The notes: generated by a model from the sequence alone, not told the origin. 64,000 nucleotides of DNA from CAWGJC01 sp965276665 (GCA_965276665.1 OZ255620.1:496001-560000); one strand, 5' to 3'. Shown: positions 9,196 through 18,264, counted from the first letter of the stretch. Translations and numbers: made by a program.

Positions 9196-9248
9196 CTCCG
9201 CGAGCGCAACGGGCGGCGCCACCGCATCGCGATGAACAAGTCGAACGT

Positions 9249-9472
9249 ATGAACTGCACCATCAAGGAGGCAACCGTCCAGCGATACCACTCCGACAGTC
9301 GGAAGCACCTTCAAAGCCACCTCAACCAGTTCGTCAGCGCTTACAATTTCGGCCGCCGTCTCAAGACCCTCAAAGGCCTGACACCCTACGAACCATCTGT
9401 CGCGCATGGCAAAACGAGACAGAACGATTCACCTCAAACCCGCTCCACTCAATGCCAAGGCTAAACACCTAA
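9249..9472 (+). mobile_element. IS481-family transposase remnant (C-terminal end)
   Basis: Plus-strand codons give MNCTIKEATVQRYHSDSRKH and then HLNQFVSAYNFGRRLKTLKG, followed by LTPYE, which is the C-terminal region of a common alphaproteobacterial IS481 transposase. Shifting by one base after LTPYE restores ICRAWQNETERFTSNPLHSM and a natural stop at 9472, so one base has been lost. The N-terminal half is missing here; a matching N-terminal fragment lies 30 kb away at about 39243. Confidence 0.75.
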
Positions 9473-9729
9473 CGGTAGCGCCAACCACCATGCCAGCGAT
9501 AGCGATTTGCCCAGTATCGATGGCCGTCCCAATAGCCGCGGCCGGGGTAGAAGACGCCAACGGCTGGACCGCCCGGCCCAGCCACGACTGGACCAGGGCC
9601 CCCGTTTGGACGACATCCGCCAACGGGTCCGCGATGAAGGCCAATGCCACAGCCGCCTGCTGCCTGGGCTGATGAAGCAATAGTCAAGACAGCACCGGCA
9701 CTGACGAGCACCAGCATTATCTTCCTCAT
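9469..9729 (-). CDS. Small secreted GCG_CRPN-type protein
   Basis: An 86-residue protein with a clear signal peptide (MRKIMLVLVSAGAVLTIASS, then AQA) followed by AGGCGIGLHRGPVGGCRPNG. The GCG...CRPN pattern is the conserved prefix of a family of short exported Gly/Pro/Tyr-rich proteins of unknown function in alphaproteobacteria. The tail is aromatic- and Arg-rich (GRGYWDGHRYWANRYRWHGG). The start at 9729 is set by a near-perfect AAGGAGGT five bases upstream. Its stop overlaps the last bases of the IS481 remnant, so the 3' end may have been reshaped by the insertion. A dyad lies in the leader. Function unknown. Confidence 0.75.
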   Translation of the reverse strand: MRKIMLVLVSAGAVLTIASSAQAAGGCGIGLHRGPVGGCRPNGGPGPVVAGPGGPAVGVFYPGRGYWDGHRYWANRYRWHGGWRYR

Positions 9730-9743
9730 AGTAACCTCCTTGA

Positions 9744-9767
9744 ATAGCCATCCAGCCATCTGGCTAT
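9744..9767. promoter_or_regulatory. Inverted repeat in the leader of the GCG_CRPN gene
   Basis: ATAGCCA and TGGCTAT, seven-base perfect arms ten bases apart, lie 15 bases upstream of the start codon at 9729 and next to its ribosome site. It could be an operator or an mRNA hairpin affecting translation. Confidence 0.4.
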
Positions 9768-9823
9768 CGCGCAGAATAGCCGCTCAACGCCCATCGCTAC
9801 TTTTTGTTCGCTGCCATCCACAG

Positions 9824-9877
9824 AAAACCGCACTGAGCCAAAGGGTAAGAGAAAAACCACATTGAGCCAAGGGTAAG
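9824..9877. repeat. Two tandem 25-26 base repeats in an IS-rich gap
   Basis: Two imperfect copies (9824-9849 and 9853-9877) share the core AACCRCAYTGAGCCAA followed by GGGTAAG, with a period of 28-29 bases. Repeated blocks of this kind occur at the ends of some IS21-like elements, and fragments of other elements surround it, so a decayed IS terminus is the simplest reading. I cannot confirm which element. The rest of 9768-10068 shows no gene. Confidence 0.5.
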
Positions 9878-10068
9878 CTTCCGCGGCAGGCTGGAAGGCA
9901 AAAGCGCCGTATCTAGGGTCTAATAACATTCGGGGTTCTCCGACTGAAACAGTCGGCGCGTTCAACGACCGGCTCCGGCGCCGCCGCCACGCCGGAACGA
10001 GATTCGGGTGAAGGGCGCCGGTCTCAAGCAGCCGTGATTTTGGGGGCTCCGCTCGGTGTAGCAGCGTC

Positions 10069-10088
10069 CGTTGCAACAAATTGCAACG
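10069..10088. promoter_or_regulatory. Inverted repeat upstream of the autotransporter gene
   Basis: CGTTGCAA-CAAA-TTGCAACG, eight-base perfect arms with a four-base loop, ends 12 bases before the ATG at 10101. It could be an operator or a translation-controlling hairpin; no obvious Shine-Dalgarno precedes the ATG. Confidence 0.45.
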
Positions 10089-10100
10089 AACGGATGTCGG

Positions 10101-13100
10101 ATGTCGCGTCAGCAACGCCTGCTCGCCTGCACCTGCCTCCTCGCCCTCCTCGCTGCCACTCCTGACCCGGCAGACGCGCAGACTTTCGTCGCCGAGGGCC
10201 CCTCCCCGATCTTCGACCCGACCGGTGCCTCCGGTCTCGCCATCACGCTGAACGGCAGCGCCGCTTCGGGCGCCGTCGGGCCGATCGTCACCGATCCCGG
10301 TGATCCGAGCCGGCTCTGGATCGGCGGCATCAACGGCGGCGTATGGGGCTCGACCAATGGCGGCGCAAGCTGGACGCCGCTCACCGACAACCTGCCCTCG
10401 CTGTCCATCGGCGCCCTTGCGCTCGACCCGTCGAGCTCCCCCGCGAGTCCCACGCTGGTCGCGGGGTTCGGCAATTTCAGCAATGCCGCGAATACGGGCG
10501 GCGCGCTCGCCGGCCTCGCACTGTCGAAAGACGGCGGCGCCACTTGGCAGCCGGTCGGCGGGCAGGCCCTCATCGGCCAGAACGTCAGCGGCGTCGCGGT
10601 CGACGGGCAGACGATCATCGCCGGCACGGATAACGGCGTGATCGGCGGCGGCGTGTTCGTCAGCGGGAATGGCGGGCAGAGCTTCTCCCAGGCAATCGCC
10701 GGCCGCGTCACCTCGCTCACCGCGGATCCCGCGAATCCCGCCCGCTTCTATGCCGGCGTGGTGAATGGCGGGCAATCGGCCGTGTACGAGACCAGCAACT
10801 CGGGGGCGAATTGGTCGCCCGTCTTCACCGCCGCCAATGCGGCGGGGCTGATCAACGGCAATCCCGCCACGCAGACCACGGTCCTGCGCGTGGCGGCGGG
10901 CCCCGCAGGCTCGGTCGCGGTCGGGATCGCGAATGCGAATTCCGCAGGCAACGACGCGGTGGGCGCCTTCCTCTACAGCGCGCAGACCGGGCGCTGGACT
11001 TCGCTCACGATGCCGTCCGTGCTGATCTCGGCGAACAATCCGAGCCTCGGCACGTTCGGCATCAATTCCGGCCACCAGGCCCAGCCGAATTTCGCCATCG
11101 CCATAGACCCGCGCAATCCATCGATCGTCTACATCTCCGGCGACACGCAGCAATTCCCAAACGGGCAGCCGGTCACCGTCGGCGAGCAGGACGAGCCTCC
11201 GGGCCCCGCCACCGGCCCGAACGGAATCGGCGGCGAGGCTTACAACGCCACGATCTTCCGCCTCGAACTCGCGCCCGACGGCAGCAGCAGCTTCACGGCC
11301 CTCACCAACTCATATGCGACGGACGGCACGGCGCCGCATGCCGATACGCGCTTCATCAGCTTCGATGCCTCCGGCAACCTGCTGCTCAGCGCCGATGGCG
11401 GGCTCTACCGGCGCAGCGATCCGGAAACCAGCGATGGCGGCTGGACCGGGCTCAACACAGGCCTGCAACTCCTCGAGGCCTACAAGGCGGAATACGACCC
11501 GACGACGGGGCGCATCCTCGCCGCCGCCCAGGACAACGGCACCGAGATCCAGAGCCAGCCCGGCAGCCCGACCTGGGAATCCACGAATGGCGGCGACGGG
11601 TTCAATATCGGCGTGAACGCCACCAGCCTGCCGGGTCGCTCCGCGCTCTATTTCGGCGTCAACAGCGCCTCGGTGACGCGGCTCATCGTCGACGCCGACG
11701 GAACCCCCGCAGAAACAGCCGATCTCGACTTCCGCGTCAACGGCCAGACGCTCCCGCAACACGAGGGAGCCTCCAGCGCCGACGAGATCCCGCTCACGAG
11801 CCAGTTCGCGCTGAACCGTGTCGCGCCGGAGCAATTCGCGCTCGGCACCACCCATGTGTACGTCGGCACCGACCCGGTGAGCAGCAATGCGGCCGCGTCC
11901 GGCGTTCTCGAGACGCCGCTCACGGATGTCTACCAGCCCGCCTTCGACAGCGGTCCGGTGAACGCGCTGGCCTACGGAACGCGGGACAATCCGGGTGCGC
12001 TGCTCGCCCTCTATCCGTACGGCGACCAGGTGGTGGTCAGTCTGGCGCAGAATCCCGCACCCGGCACGATGCAGCCCGCCCCGGGCTGGGTTCCGCAGAA
12101 CGACGGCCCGGTCGCCGGCGTGTTCGATCCGCGCTCGGCGCAGCATTTCTACATCGCGAACGTCGTCTCCATCTTCGGCACCGCGGATGGCGGCCAGACC
12201 TTCGTGCGCCTGAACGGCAACCTGCCGAGCACCTTCACCAACATCCGCGCGCTCGAATTCGTCGCGAATAACGGCGTAAACGCGCTCTTCGCCGGCGGGC
12301 AGAACAGCGCCTGGAACGCGGGGTCGCCGATCTATGTCGCGCAGGCGACAAACCTCGCGAACTGGTCGCAGTTCGGCAACGGGCTGCCGAACGCGATCGT
12401 GGACGATCTCTCCTATAATGCGCAGGGCGACGTGCTCGTCGTGGCGACGCTCGGCCGCGGCGTCTACGCGCTTTACGATCTCACGAGCTACTTTCCGACC
12501 GCGACGGTGCTGAATTTCGGCGCTGCCGGCAATGACAGCGTGCCGCTCCCCAGCCAGCTCACCGACGGCGTGGACGCGAATGGCGCGCCGTTCAGCCGCG
12601 GCCTGCTCAAGAGCGGGACGGGCAGCCTCTTCGTCACGGTCCCGAGCACCTACACGGGCGCGACCACGGTGGATGGTGGCGTGATGCGCGCCGCCGCGCC
12701 GGACGTGTTTGCGCCGAGCTCCGCCTTCACCGTCAATCCGGGCGGCGCACTCGACCTCGCGGGATACAGCCAGACCATCGGCAGCCTCGCCGGCGGCGGC
12801 CTGGTCACCCTCGGCGCAGGCATGCTGACCACCGGCGGCGACAACCAGTCCACCAGCTTCTCGGGCATGATCGCCGGCACGGGCGACGTGGCGAAGACCG
12901 GCACCGGCACCTTCACCCTCACCGGCACGAACCCCTACACAGGAAGCACCATGGTGGAGGCCGGCGCGCTCGACATCGCGGGCACGGGCGCGGTGGGCGG
13001 CAGCGTCGGGGTGAACAGCGGCGCGACGCTCGGCTTCGCGGGTACGGTCGGCGGCGCTCTCGTCTCCGCCGGCATGGTGACGCTGCCGGCGAGCGGCACG

Positions 13101-14600
13101 CGGGTCGATCTCGGCGGGAGCCTCACCCTGCTCAATGGCGGCACGCTTTCCGTTCCGGTGGCGAGATCCGGGCCCGCGGGCGGCATCGCCGCGGGCGGGG
13201 CGGCGCAGCTCGGCGGCACGCTGCAGCTCGTCCCGGCCGCGAACGCGCCGGCCGTCGCGGATGGCGCGATCGTCACCGCCCAGGGCGGCATCAGCGGCGA
13301 GTTCGCGGCGGTGAGCGGGGAGACGCGCGACGCCCAGTTCGCGCTCAGCTACAGCGCCACGCGCGTGCAGCTCGTGCCCTTGCCGGATGGGTTCGAGGGC
13401 CTGGCGCAGAGCGGGAACGAGCGCGGCGTGGCCGCGGCGCTCGACGCGCTGCTGAACGGCGCATCCGGACTGGCGGCCCGGCTCGGCGCCCTGCCGGTGA
13501 ACCAGATCGCGCTCGACCTGAACGCGCTGAGCGGTGCGGGCTACACCGCGCTCGAGGAGAACGCGGTCAGCGCCACCCACGTCTTCCAGGACATGATGGC
13601 GGCCCGGCTCGGCGCCCCCGCCACCGGGCTGCCCACCGATGATGCGGGCGCGGTTCCGGGCCAGATCTCCGCCGGGCGGGACCCGCTTGGCTTCGGCACG
13701 CTGCTCGCCGCGGCGGGAACGGTCGCGACCGACGCGTCAAGCGCCGGCCCGGGCGCCGGCCTCGGCGTTCATCCATGGATCGCAAGCTATGGCCGCTTTG
13801 ACCACATCTCCGGCACCGACACGACGCCTGGCATGCAATCCGACGGCGGCGCGCTGGTCATCGGAATGGATGCGCCGCTCCATATCGGCTGGACGGATCG
13901 CGCGGGCGCGGGCGCGGCATTCTCGTATGATTTCGCCGATATCGGCGCGCCCGGCCTCTCGAGCGCGCACCAGCAAGGCTACCGCGGTTCGCTCTATGGC
14001 TGGGCCGGGCTCGGCGCGGCCTGGATCGGCGGCAGCCTCGACTACGCGCATCTCACTGCCCAGGTGTCGCGCATGGTGGGCTTCGGCTTCGATCAGGGCA
14101 TGACGAACGTGACCCCGGACGGCGACAGTTTTTCCGGCCAGGTCATCGCGGCGAGGCCCGTGACGGCGGGCGGCTTCGCGCTGATGCCGCAGATCAGGCT
14201 GCAGGGGCTCGATTACAGCCAGGGCGGGTTCACCGAACCCGGCGAGACCGGCGCGGAGCTCACCATCCGCGGACACGACCGCGGCAGTTTCCGCAGCGTG
14301 CTCGGGGTGACGGCGGCGCGGCCGGTCACGTTCGAATCCGGCCCGGTGATCACGCCGCAGATCGGGCTCGGCTGGGCGCATGAGTTCCTCGACCCGACGG
14401 CACGGCTCGATGCGAGCTTCGTGGCCGGCGGCCCCGGCTTCGAGACGACCGGCACGAACCCGGGCCGGGATTCATTGCTGGCCGGCGCCTCGCTGTCGGG
14501 GAGAGTCGGCCGGGCTTCGGTCTTCCTCGCCTACAACCTGCAAGCCGCCGATCGGGAAACCATCCAGGCCGTGACCGCGGGAGTGCGCATGGTCTGGTGA
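10101..14600 (+). CDS. Autotransporter with sialidase/BNR-like beta-propeller passenger
   Basis: A 1,499-residue exported protein. Residues 1-26 form a signal peptide ending PADA. Residues about 30-820 are a passenger of repeating blades with Asp-box-like motifs (SKDGGATWQPVG, SGNGGQSFSQAI, TSNSGANWSPVF, TADGGQTFVRLN), typical of sialidase/sortilin-type propellers; no catalytic signature is evident. Residues about 840-1080 hold autotransporter-associated beta-strand repeats (KTGTGTFTLTGTNPYTGST, VEAGALDIAG). The last 260 or so residues form an outer-membrane beta-barrel, ending in VRMVW with a terminal aromatic. The protein is expected to pass through the outer membrane by the type V route and display or release the propeller. 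The gene stands alone between IS remnants. I chose ATG 10101 because the signal peptide begins there. Confidence 0.85.
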   Translation: MSRQQRLLACTCLLALLAATPDPADAQTFVAEGPSPIFDPTGASGLAITLNGSAASGAVGPIVTDPGDPSRLWIGGINGGVWGSTNGGASWTPLTDNLPSLSIGALALDPSSSPASPTLVAGFGNFSNAANTGGALAGLALSKDGGATWQPVGGQALIGQNVSGVAVDGQTIIAGTDNGVIGGGVFVSGNGGQSFSQAIAGRVTSLTADPANPARFYAGVVNGGQSAVYETSNSGANWSPVFTAANAAGLINGNPATQTTVLRVAAGPAGSVAVGIANANSAGNDAVGAFLYSAQTGRWTSLTMPSVLISANNPSLGTFGINSGHQAQPNFAIAIDPRNPSIVYISGDTQQFPNGQPVTVGEQDEPPGPATGPNGIGGEAYNATIFRLELAPDGSSSFTALTNSYATDGTAPHADTRFISFDASGNLLLSADGGLYRRSDPETSDGGWTGLNTGLQLLEAYKAEYDPTTGRILAAAQDNGTEIQSQPGSPTWESTNGGDGFNIGVNATSLPGRSALYFGVNSASVTRLIVDADGTPAETADLDFRVNGQTLPQHEGASSADEIPLTSQFALNRVAPEQFALGTTHVYVGTDPVSSNAAASGVLETPLTDVYQPAFDSGPVNALAYGTRDNPGALLALYPYGDQVVVSLAQNPAPGTMQPAPGWVPQNDGPVAGVFDPRSAQHFYIANVVSIFGTADGGQTFVRLNGNLPSTFTNIRALEFVANNGVNALFAGGQNSAWNAGSPIYVAQATNLANWSQFGNGLPNAIVDDLSYNAQGDVLVVATLGRGVYALYDLTSYFPTATVLNFGAAGNDSVPLPSQLTDGVDANGAPFSRGLLKSGTGSLFVTVPSTYTGATTVDGGVMRAAAPDVFAPSSAFTVNPGGALDLAGYSQTIGSLAGGGLVTLGAGMLTTGGDNQSTSFSGMIAGTGDVAKTGTGTFTLTGTNPYTGSTMVEAGALDIAGTGAVGGSVGVNSGATLGFAGTVGGALVSAGMVTLPASGTRVDLGGSLTLLNGGTLSVPVARSGPAGGIAAGGAAQLGGTLQLVPAANAPAVADGAIVTAQGGISGEFAAVSGETRDAQFALSYSATRVQLVPLPDGFEGLAQSGNERGVAAALDALLNGASGLAARLGALPVNQIALDLNALSGAGYTALEENAVSATHVFQDMMAARLGAPATGLPTDDAGAVPGQISAGRDPLGFGTLLAAAGTVATDASSAGPGAGLGVHPWIASYGRFDHISGTDTTPGMQSDGGALVIGMDAPLHIGWTDRAGAGAAFSYDFADIGAPGLSSAHQQGYRGSLYGWAGLGAAWIGGSLDYAHLTAQVSRMVGFGFDQGMTNVTPDGDSFSGQVIAARPVTAGGFALMPQIRLQGLDYSQGGFTEPGETGAELTIRGHDRGSFRSVLGVTAARPVTFESGPVITPQIGLGWAHEFLDPTARLDASFVAGGPGFETTGTNPGRDSLLAGASLSGRVGRASVFLAYNLQAADRETIQAVTAGVRMVW

Positions 14601-14793
14601 ACGGCGTCGCCTCCTTGCAAGCTTCGCTCCGGGTTGGACCGGACCACGATCGTCGGCGGGATCGAAAGCATTTCGCGCTAACCGGCAAGATGTCGTTGAG
14701 GACGGAAGTTCCGTGACGAAGGAGTTATGGGATCTGCGCGCGGGTGGCGCTGGGAGAGCTGATTCCGTGGACTTTCCGCATGGGGAGCGCGTC

Positions 14794-14922
14794 ATGCCAG
14801 ATCGTTCGATTGGTCAGGAGAGCTGGGACGTCGTGACGCCGACGCGATTGTCCTCGTCGCTCGACAAGCTTCCCGGGCTGGTCGATTGGGGACGGATCGC
14901 AACGCTGCTGGAGCCGCTCTAA
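14794..14922 (+). mobile_element. IS5-like transposase N-terminal remnant
   Basis: The reading MPDRSIGQESWDVV, then SSSLDKLPGLVDWGRIATLL and EPL, resembles the N-terminus of IS5-type transposases (L-D-x-L-x-x-L-V-D-W). It stops after 42 codons and no transposase sequence continues convincingly. Together with the next fragment it fills most of the 14601-15116 gap, in which I see no intact gene. Confidence 0.45.
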
Positions 14923-14925
14923 AGG

Positions 14926-14995
14926 TCGCAGGCGCTCGAAGACCAGACAGTTTCACGAAGCGGTCGATCGAGCGCAGCAGGTGATCGGCCGGCAT
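14926..14995 (-). mobile_element. IS1182-like transposase N-terminal remnant
   Basis: On the minus strand MPADHLLRSIDRFVKLSGLR matches the very conserved N-terminus of IS1182-type (DUF772) transposases; homology is lost right after. It abuts the IS5-like scrap on the other strand, which suggests one element broke or nested in another. Confidence 0.6.
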
Positions 14996-15116
14996 GCTGC
15001 TCGAGGCTGCGGCCTGGGATGAGCTGCAAGCTTGCTATGCCCGTACACGTTGTCCCGCAGCGAGCACGCAGCTGTTTGGCTGCTGCCGCGGGCCTGGAAG
15101 GCTCCGCCGAATACGA

Positions 15117-16313
15117 CTACTCCGTCGGTACGGTTTCGAACTTCCCGTTCCGCACCACGACGACGGTAAGCTTCTTCGTGCCTTGGTGGTCGGTTGGGCT
15201 GAAGCCGCGTGGTAGGCCGATAGCAGAAGCATAGGTGAAATACGCATCGCGTCCGCCAACGAAGTCACGGATGGTCTCAAGCTGCGATGCGATGGCCGCC
15301 GGTGTCGGGTCGGCACCGGCGCGCCGCACCGCTTCGGCGATGACATACGCGTCCGCATAGGCTCGAATGGTGTATTGGTTGGGCATGCCGGCCGGGGCGT
15401 TGGGATAAGCCTTCGCGAAATGTGCGCGGAATTCCTTCATCGGTCCGGTGTCGTCGCTCAGGAACTGCTCGCCGGCAATCCACATCGCATACATTCCCTC
15501 GGCCGCCTTCCCAGCCAGCTCCAGCACGGCCTGGTCTGTCATTGCCGTGTCACCCACAATGGGCGCGGTGATCCCGGCCAGGCGGATCTGCGCCACGATA
15601 CGGCCGCCATCGGCAGGCAGGCCCCATATCTGCACCACATCCGGATTGGCCGCCTTTATCGCATTGATCTGGCCAGTGAAGTCTGTGTCACCGGAATGGA
15701 ACGTCTGGTCTTCGACGATCTTGATCCCCTTCCCGGCCAAGCCGGTCTTCAGCAGCGGGACTGCGGCTTTGCAATTGGCCTGGTCGCAAGACAGGAGCGC
15801 GATGGAATGGGCCTTCAAGTGGGACGCGATGAAATCGACCATGTCCGTCGCGATACTGGCGACCGGGAGCGCGGCACCGCTGAATATGTATCGGCTGAAC
15901 GGGTCCAGCACCCGCGGGTCGGACGCGAAGCCGACATAATAGGGTGTTGGTCCCATACGCATGCGCGGCACCACCGCGACCGTCGGACTACTCGAACTCC
16001 CGTTCCACAACAATGCGATCTGCGTGCCGAGCGTCAACCGCTGTACTGCCGTGATGGCGCCATTGGGCGTGGACTGGTCGTCCGCTTCCACCAGCTTCAA
16101 TTCATGGCCGTTCACCCCGCCATGAGCATTGATTTCGGCGAACGCCAGCCGGGCACCGTAATCGAACCCCTGGCCGAGTTCGCTGGACGCGCCAGTCAGC
16201 GGGATATGCGCACCGATGGTGACCGGCTCGGCCGCCGACGCCAGGCTGGCCGACGCGAGCAAACCCAGCCCGGCAAGCCCGGCGCGCAACGGCGACAGTG
16301 TCCAAGGCGTCAT
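15117..16313 (-). CDS. Branched-chain amino acid-type ABC transporter substrate-binding protein
   Basis: A 398-residue periplasmic binding protein of the LivK/Peripla_BP_6 family. The start at 16313 is set by GGGAGGAAAC upstream; a longer frame from 16352 lacks one. The signal peptide (LRAGLAGLGLLASASLASA) precedes AEPVTIGAHIPLTGASSELG, the standard LivK opening. Later landmarks are NGHELKLVEADDQSTPNGAI, which aligns with V..DD...P..A, and the C-terminal TIRAYADAYVIAEAVRRAGA. It is divergent from livH-livM-livGF and surely supplies that permease. Because the adjacent operon makes acyl-CoA enzymes, the ligand is probably a carboxylic acid and not an amino acid (inference). Confidence 0.92.
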   Translation of the reverse strand: MTPWTLSPLRAGLAGLGLLASASLASAAEPVTIGAHIPLTGASSELGQGFDYGARLAFAEINAHGGVNGHELKLVEADDQSTPNGAITAVQRLTLGTQIALLWNGSSSSPTVAVVPRMRMGPTPYYVGFASDPRVLDPFSRYIFSGAALPVASIATDMVDFIASHLKAHSIALLSCDQANCKAAVPLLKTGLAGKGIKIVEDQTFHSGDTDFTGQINAIKAANPDVVQIWGLPADGGRIVAQIRLAGITAPIVGDTAMTDQAVLELAGKAAEGMYAMWIAGEQFLSDDTGPMKEFRAHFAKAYPNAPAGMPNQYTIRAYADAYVIAEAVRRAGADPTPAAIASQLETIRDFVGGRDAYFTYASAIGLPRGFSPTDHQGTKKLTVVVVRNGKFETVPTE

Positions 16314-16388
16314 TTTTTGTTTCCTCCCAGCGTGCGGCCGTGCTGTTGACAAGCCACGAAAGAGCGTAACAAGCTCCCCTCCTAATCG

Positions 16389-16408
16389 TCCAACTATTTA
16401 ATGTTGGA
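16389..16408. promoter_or_regulatory. Candidate operator between livK-like and livH-like genes
   Basis: TCCAAC-TATTTAAT-GTTGGA, six-base perfect arms around an AT-rich centre, is the only strong dyad in the 155-base divergent intergenic region. It ends ten bases before the upstream leader ORF start and overlaps nothing coding. Confidence 0.45.
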
Positions 16409-16418
16409 GGGAGGAATA

Positions 16419-16472
16419 ATGGCGCCGGAAAGATGCGCGTTGCCGCTGTCGGGCCGGCGCCTTAATCGATGA
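16419..16472 (+). CDS. 17-codon leader ORF coupled to livH-like permease
   Basis: An ATG with an excellent ribosome site (GGAGGGAGG, five bases upstream) opens a 17-codon frame, MAPERCALPLSGRRLNR, whose TGA overlaps the ATG of the permease gene (ATGA at 16469-16472). The permease itself has no recognisable Shine-Dalgarno, so its translation is probably coupled to this leader. The peptide has three Leu and four Arg codons but no attenuator-like run, and no terminator hairpin is seen. It may be a coupling device only. Confidence 0.55.
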   Translation: MAPERCALPLSGRRLNR

Positions 16473-17332
16473 CGAACCTGGTCGGCGGACTTGCTCTCGG
16501 CAGCATCTACGCCCTGATCGCGGTCGGCTTGACGCTGGTCTATCGAACCACCGGCATCGTCAATTTCGCTCAGGGGGAGCTGGCGGCGATCGGCGGCTAC
16601 GCTTATGTGCTCGCCTCGCTTTGGACCGGGTCGCCCGCCCTCACCATGATCGCGGCCCTGCTCGGCGGCGTCGCTGCGGGCGCTGTCTTCTTCGTCGTTG
16701 CGCACGTGATGCTACGCGGGCGGGAGCAGTTGCGCCTCGTCGTGAGTACGATCGCGCTGCTGACCCTCATCCAGGGGGGCGCACGATTGATCGCGACCGA
16801 CCGGCCCTACCGCGCGCGGGCGTGGCTGTTCCCCGACCAGACCGTCCATTTCGCCGGGACTGTGTTGCCGGTCAATTCACTGCTCATCATCGCGGTGCTG
16901 CTGCTGACCGGCCTGGCGCTGTTCCTGTGGTTCTCGTTCACCATCTCGGGCAAGGCGATGGCAGCGGTGGCAGAGGACCCGGTGCGGTCGGCTCTGGCGG
17001 GTATTCCGGTCCGTGGCATGCTGTTGCTCAGTTGGGCCTCGGCCGGAGCGCTCGCGGCGATGGCGGGCGTGCTCATCAGCCCCGTCACGGGCGTGTTCCC
17101 GGAAATGGGAGCGCAGGTGTTCCTGGCCGCCGTCGTCGGCGCCGTGGTCGGCGGGTTGGACAGTATCCTCGGCGCGTTGGTGGGTGGCCTGCTGGTGGGC
17201 GTGATCCAAACCTATGCCGTTATCGCGGTCGGCGGTTCCTACCGCGACGTCATCGTCTTCGCGTTGCTGCTCGCCTTCCTGGTGTTGAAGCCGGCGGGTT
17301 TGTTCGGCTCGCGCGACTTGCGGCGGGTGTGA
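16469..17332 (+). CDS. livH: Branched-chain amino acid-type ABC transporter permease LivH
   Basis: A 287-residue inner-membrane permease. The opening GLALGSIYALIAVGLTLVYR and the following GIVNFAQGELAAIGGY are the LivH signature, and about eight membrane helices follow, with the family motif EMGAQVFLAAVVGAVVGGLD near the C-terminus. It has no clear ribosome site and appears coupled to the short leader frame upstream. Its stop overlaps the livM-like start (TGATG). Confidence 0.93.
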   Translation: MTNLVGGLALGSIYALIAVGLTLVYRTTGIVNFAQGELAAIGGYAYVLASLWTGSPALTMIAALLGGVAAGAVFFVVAHVMLRGREQLRLVVSTIALLTLIQGGARLIATDRPYRARAWLFPDQTVHFAGTVLPVNSLLIIAVLLLTGLALFLWFSFTISGKAMAAVAEDPVRSALAGIPVRGMLLLSWASAGALAAMAGVLISPVTGVFPEMGAQVFLAAVVGAVVGGLDSILGALVGGLLVGVIQTYAVIAVGGSYRDVIVFALLLAFLVLKPAGLFGSRDLRRV

Positions 17333-18260
17333 TGCGCGCCATCGCGATGGGCCTGGTTGGTGCGGCCGCGGTCGCGGTGGGCGTCGATTTCGTCGACCCC
17401 TATCTGCGCTTCCTGCTCGCGCAACTGGCCGTCCTCGTCATCGCCGTGCTTGGCTTGAACGTGCTCGGCAATGTGGCGGGAATGCTCTCGTTGGCCAGCG
17501 CCGCCTTCATGGGGTTGGGCGGCTACGCGGTCCTGATCGCGCTCACCCTTTACGGCCTGCCATTGATTGTCGCCGTCCCGCTGACGATTGTGGCTGGCTG
17601 GGCGATCGGGTGGCTGATGGGCCTCGTCGCGGTGAGGCTGAGCGGCATCAGCCTGGCAATCGTCACCTTCGGGTTCGTCCAGGTCTTCCAAGTGTTTGCC
17701 AAGCAGGGCGGCACTTGGTCCGGGGACGGCTATGGCCTGATCACCCCGGCGTTGACGGCGCCATGGGTCGGCGCGCTGACGCCGGGTATTGTGGCCGATG
17801 CGTGCGTCTTCGCCGCGGTGATGATGGCGGTGCTGACCAGCACGCTGACCCGCTCGCGGATCGGCCGGTCCTGGGCCGCGGTGAAGGAGCACCCGGTCGC
17901 CGCCCAGATGCAAGGTATCGACCTGCTCCGCACCAGGGCCAATGCGTTCGCCGTGTCCGGTGCCATGGCCAGCCTGGCCGGCGCGCTGCAGGCCATCCTG
18001 CTCGGGATCACCAATCCCGGCCTGTACACCGTGGACGTCTCGATCAGCCAATTGGCGATGATGGTGGTCGGCGGCGCCACCGGCAGCGTGGCGGGCCCCA
18101 TCCTGGGCCCGGCAGTGCTGTTTCTGATACCGGAGTATCTCGATCTCGGTTCGTTCAAGGAGATCTTCTACGGCATCGCATTGCTGGCCACGCTGGCGCT
18201 GGCGCCGCGCGGGCTGAGTGGCGTGTGGGCCTTCATCCGCCGACGCAGCGGGGCCGTGCA

Positions 18261-18264
<4 letters not shown>
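17332..18264 (+). CDS. livM: Branched-chain amino acid-type ABC transporter permease LivM
   Basis: A 310-residue partner permease with roughly eight membrane helices. LivM landmarks are LGLNVLGNVAGMLSLASAAF then MGLGGYA, the loop IGRSWAAVKEHPVAAQMQGI (the ATPase-coupling segment), and VVGGATGSVAGPILGPAVLF. It overlaps livH by one base and the ATPase gene by four, so the whole set is one tightly coupled transcript. Confidence 0.93.

Noticed and set aside
11310..13580. Long minus-strand frame inside the autotransporter gene
   Set aside because: Arg/Ala/Gly-rich shadow; the plus frame has a signal peptide, repeats and a barrel in order.
14601..15116. Possible intact small gene between autotransporter and livK-like gene
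   Set aside because: Only N-terminal scraps of two different transposases are readable; no complete frame.
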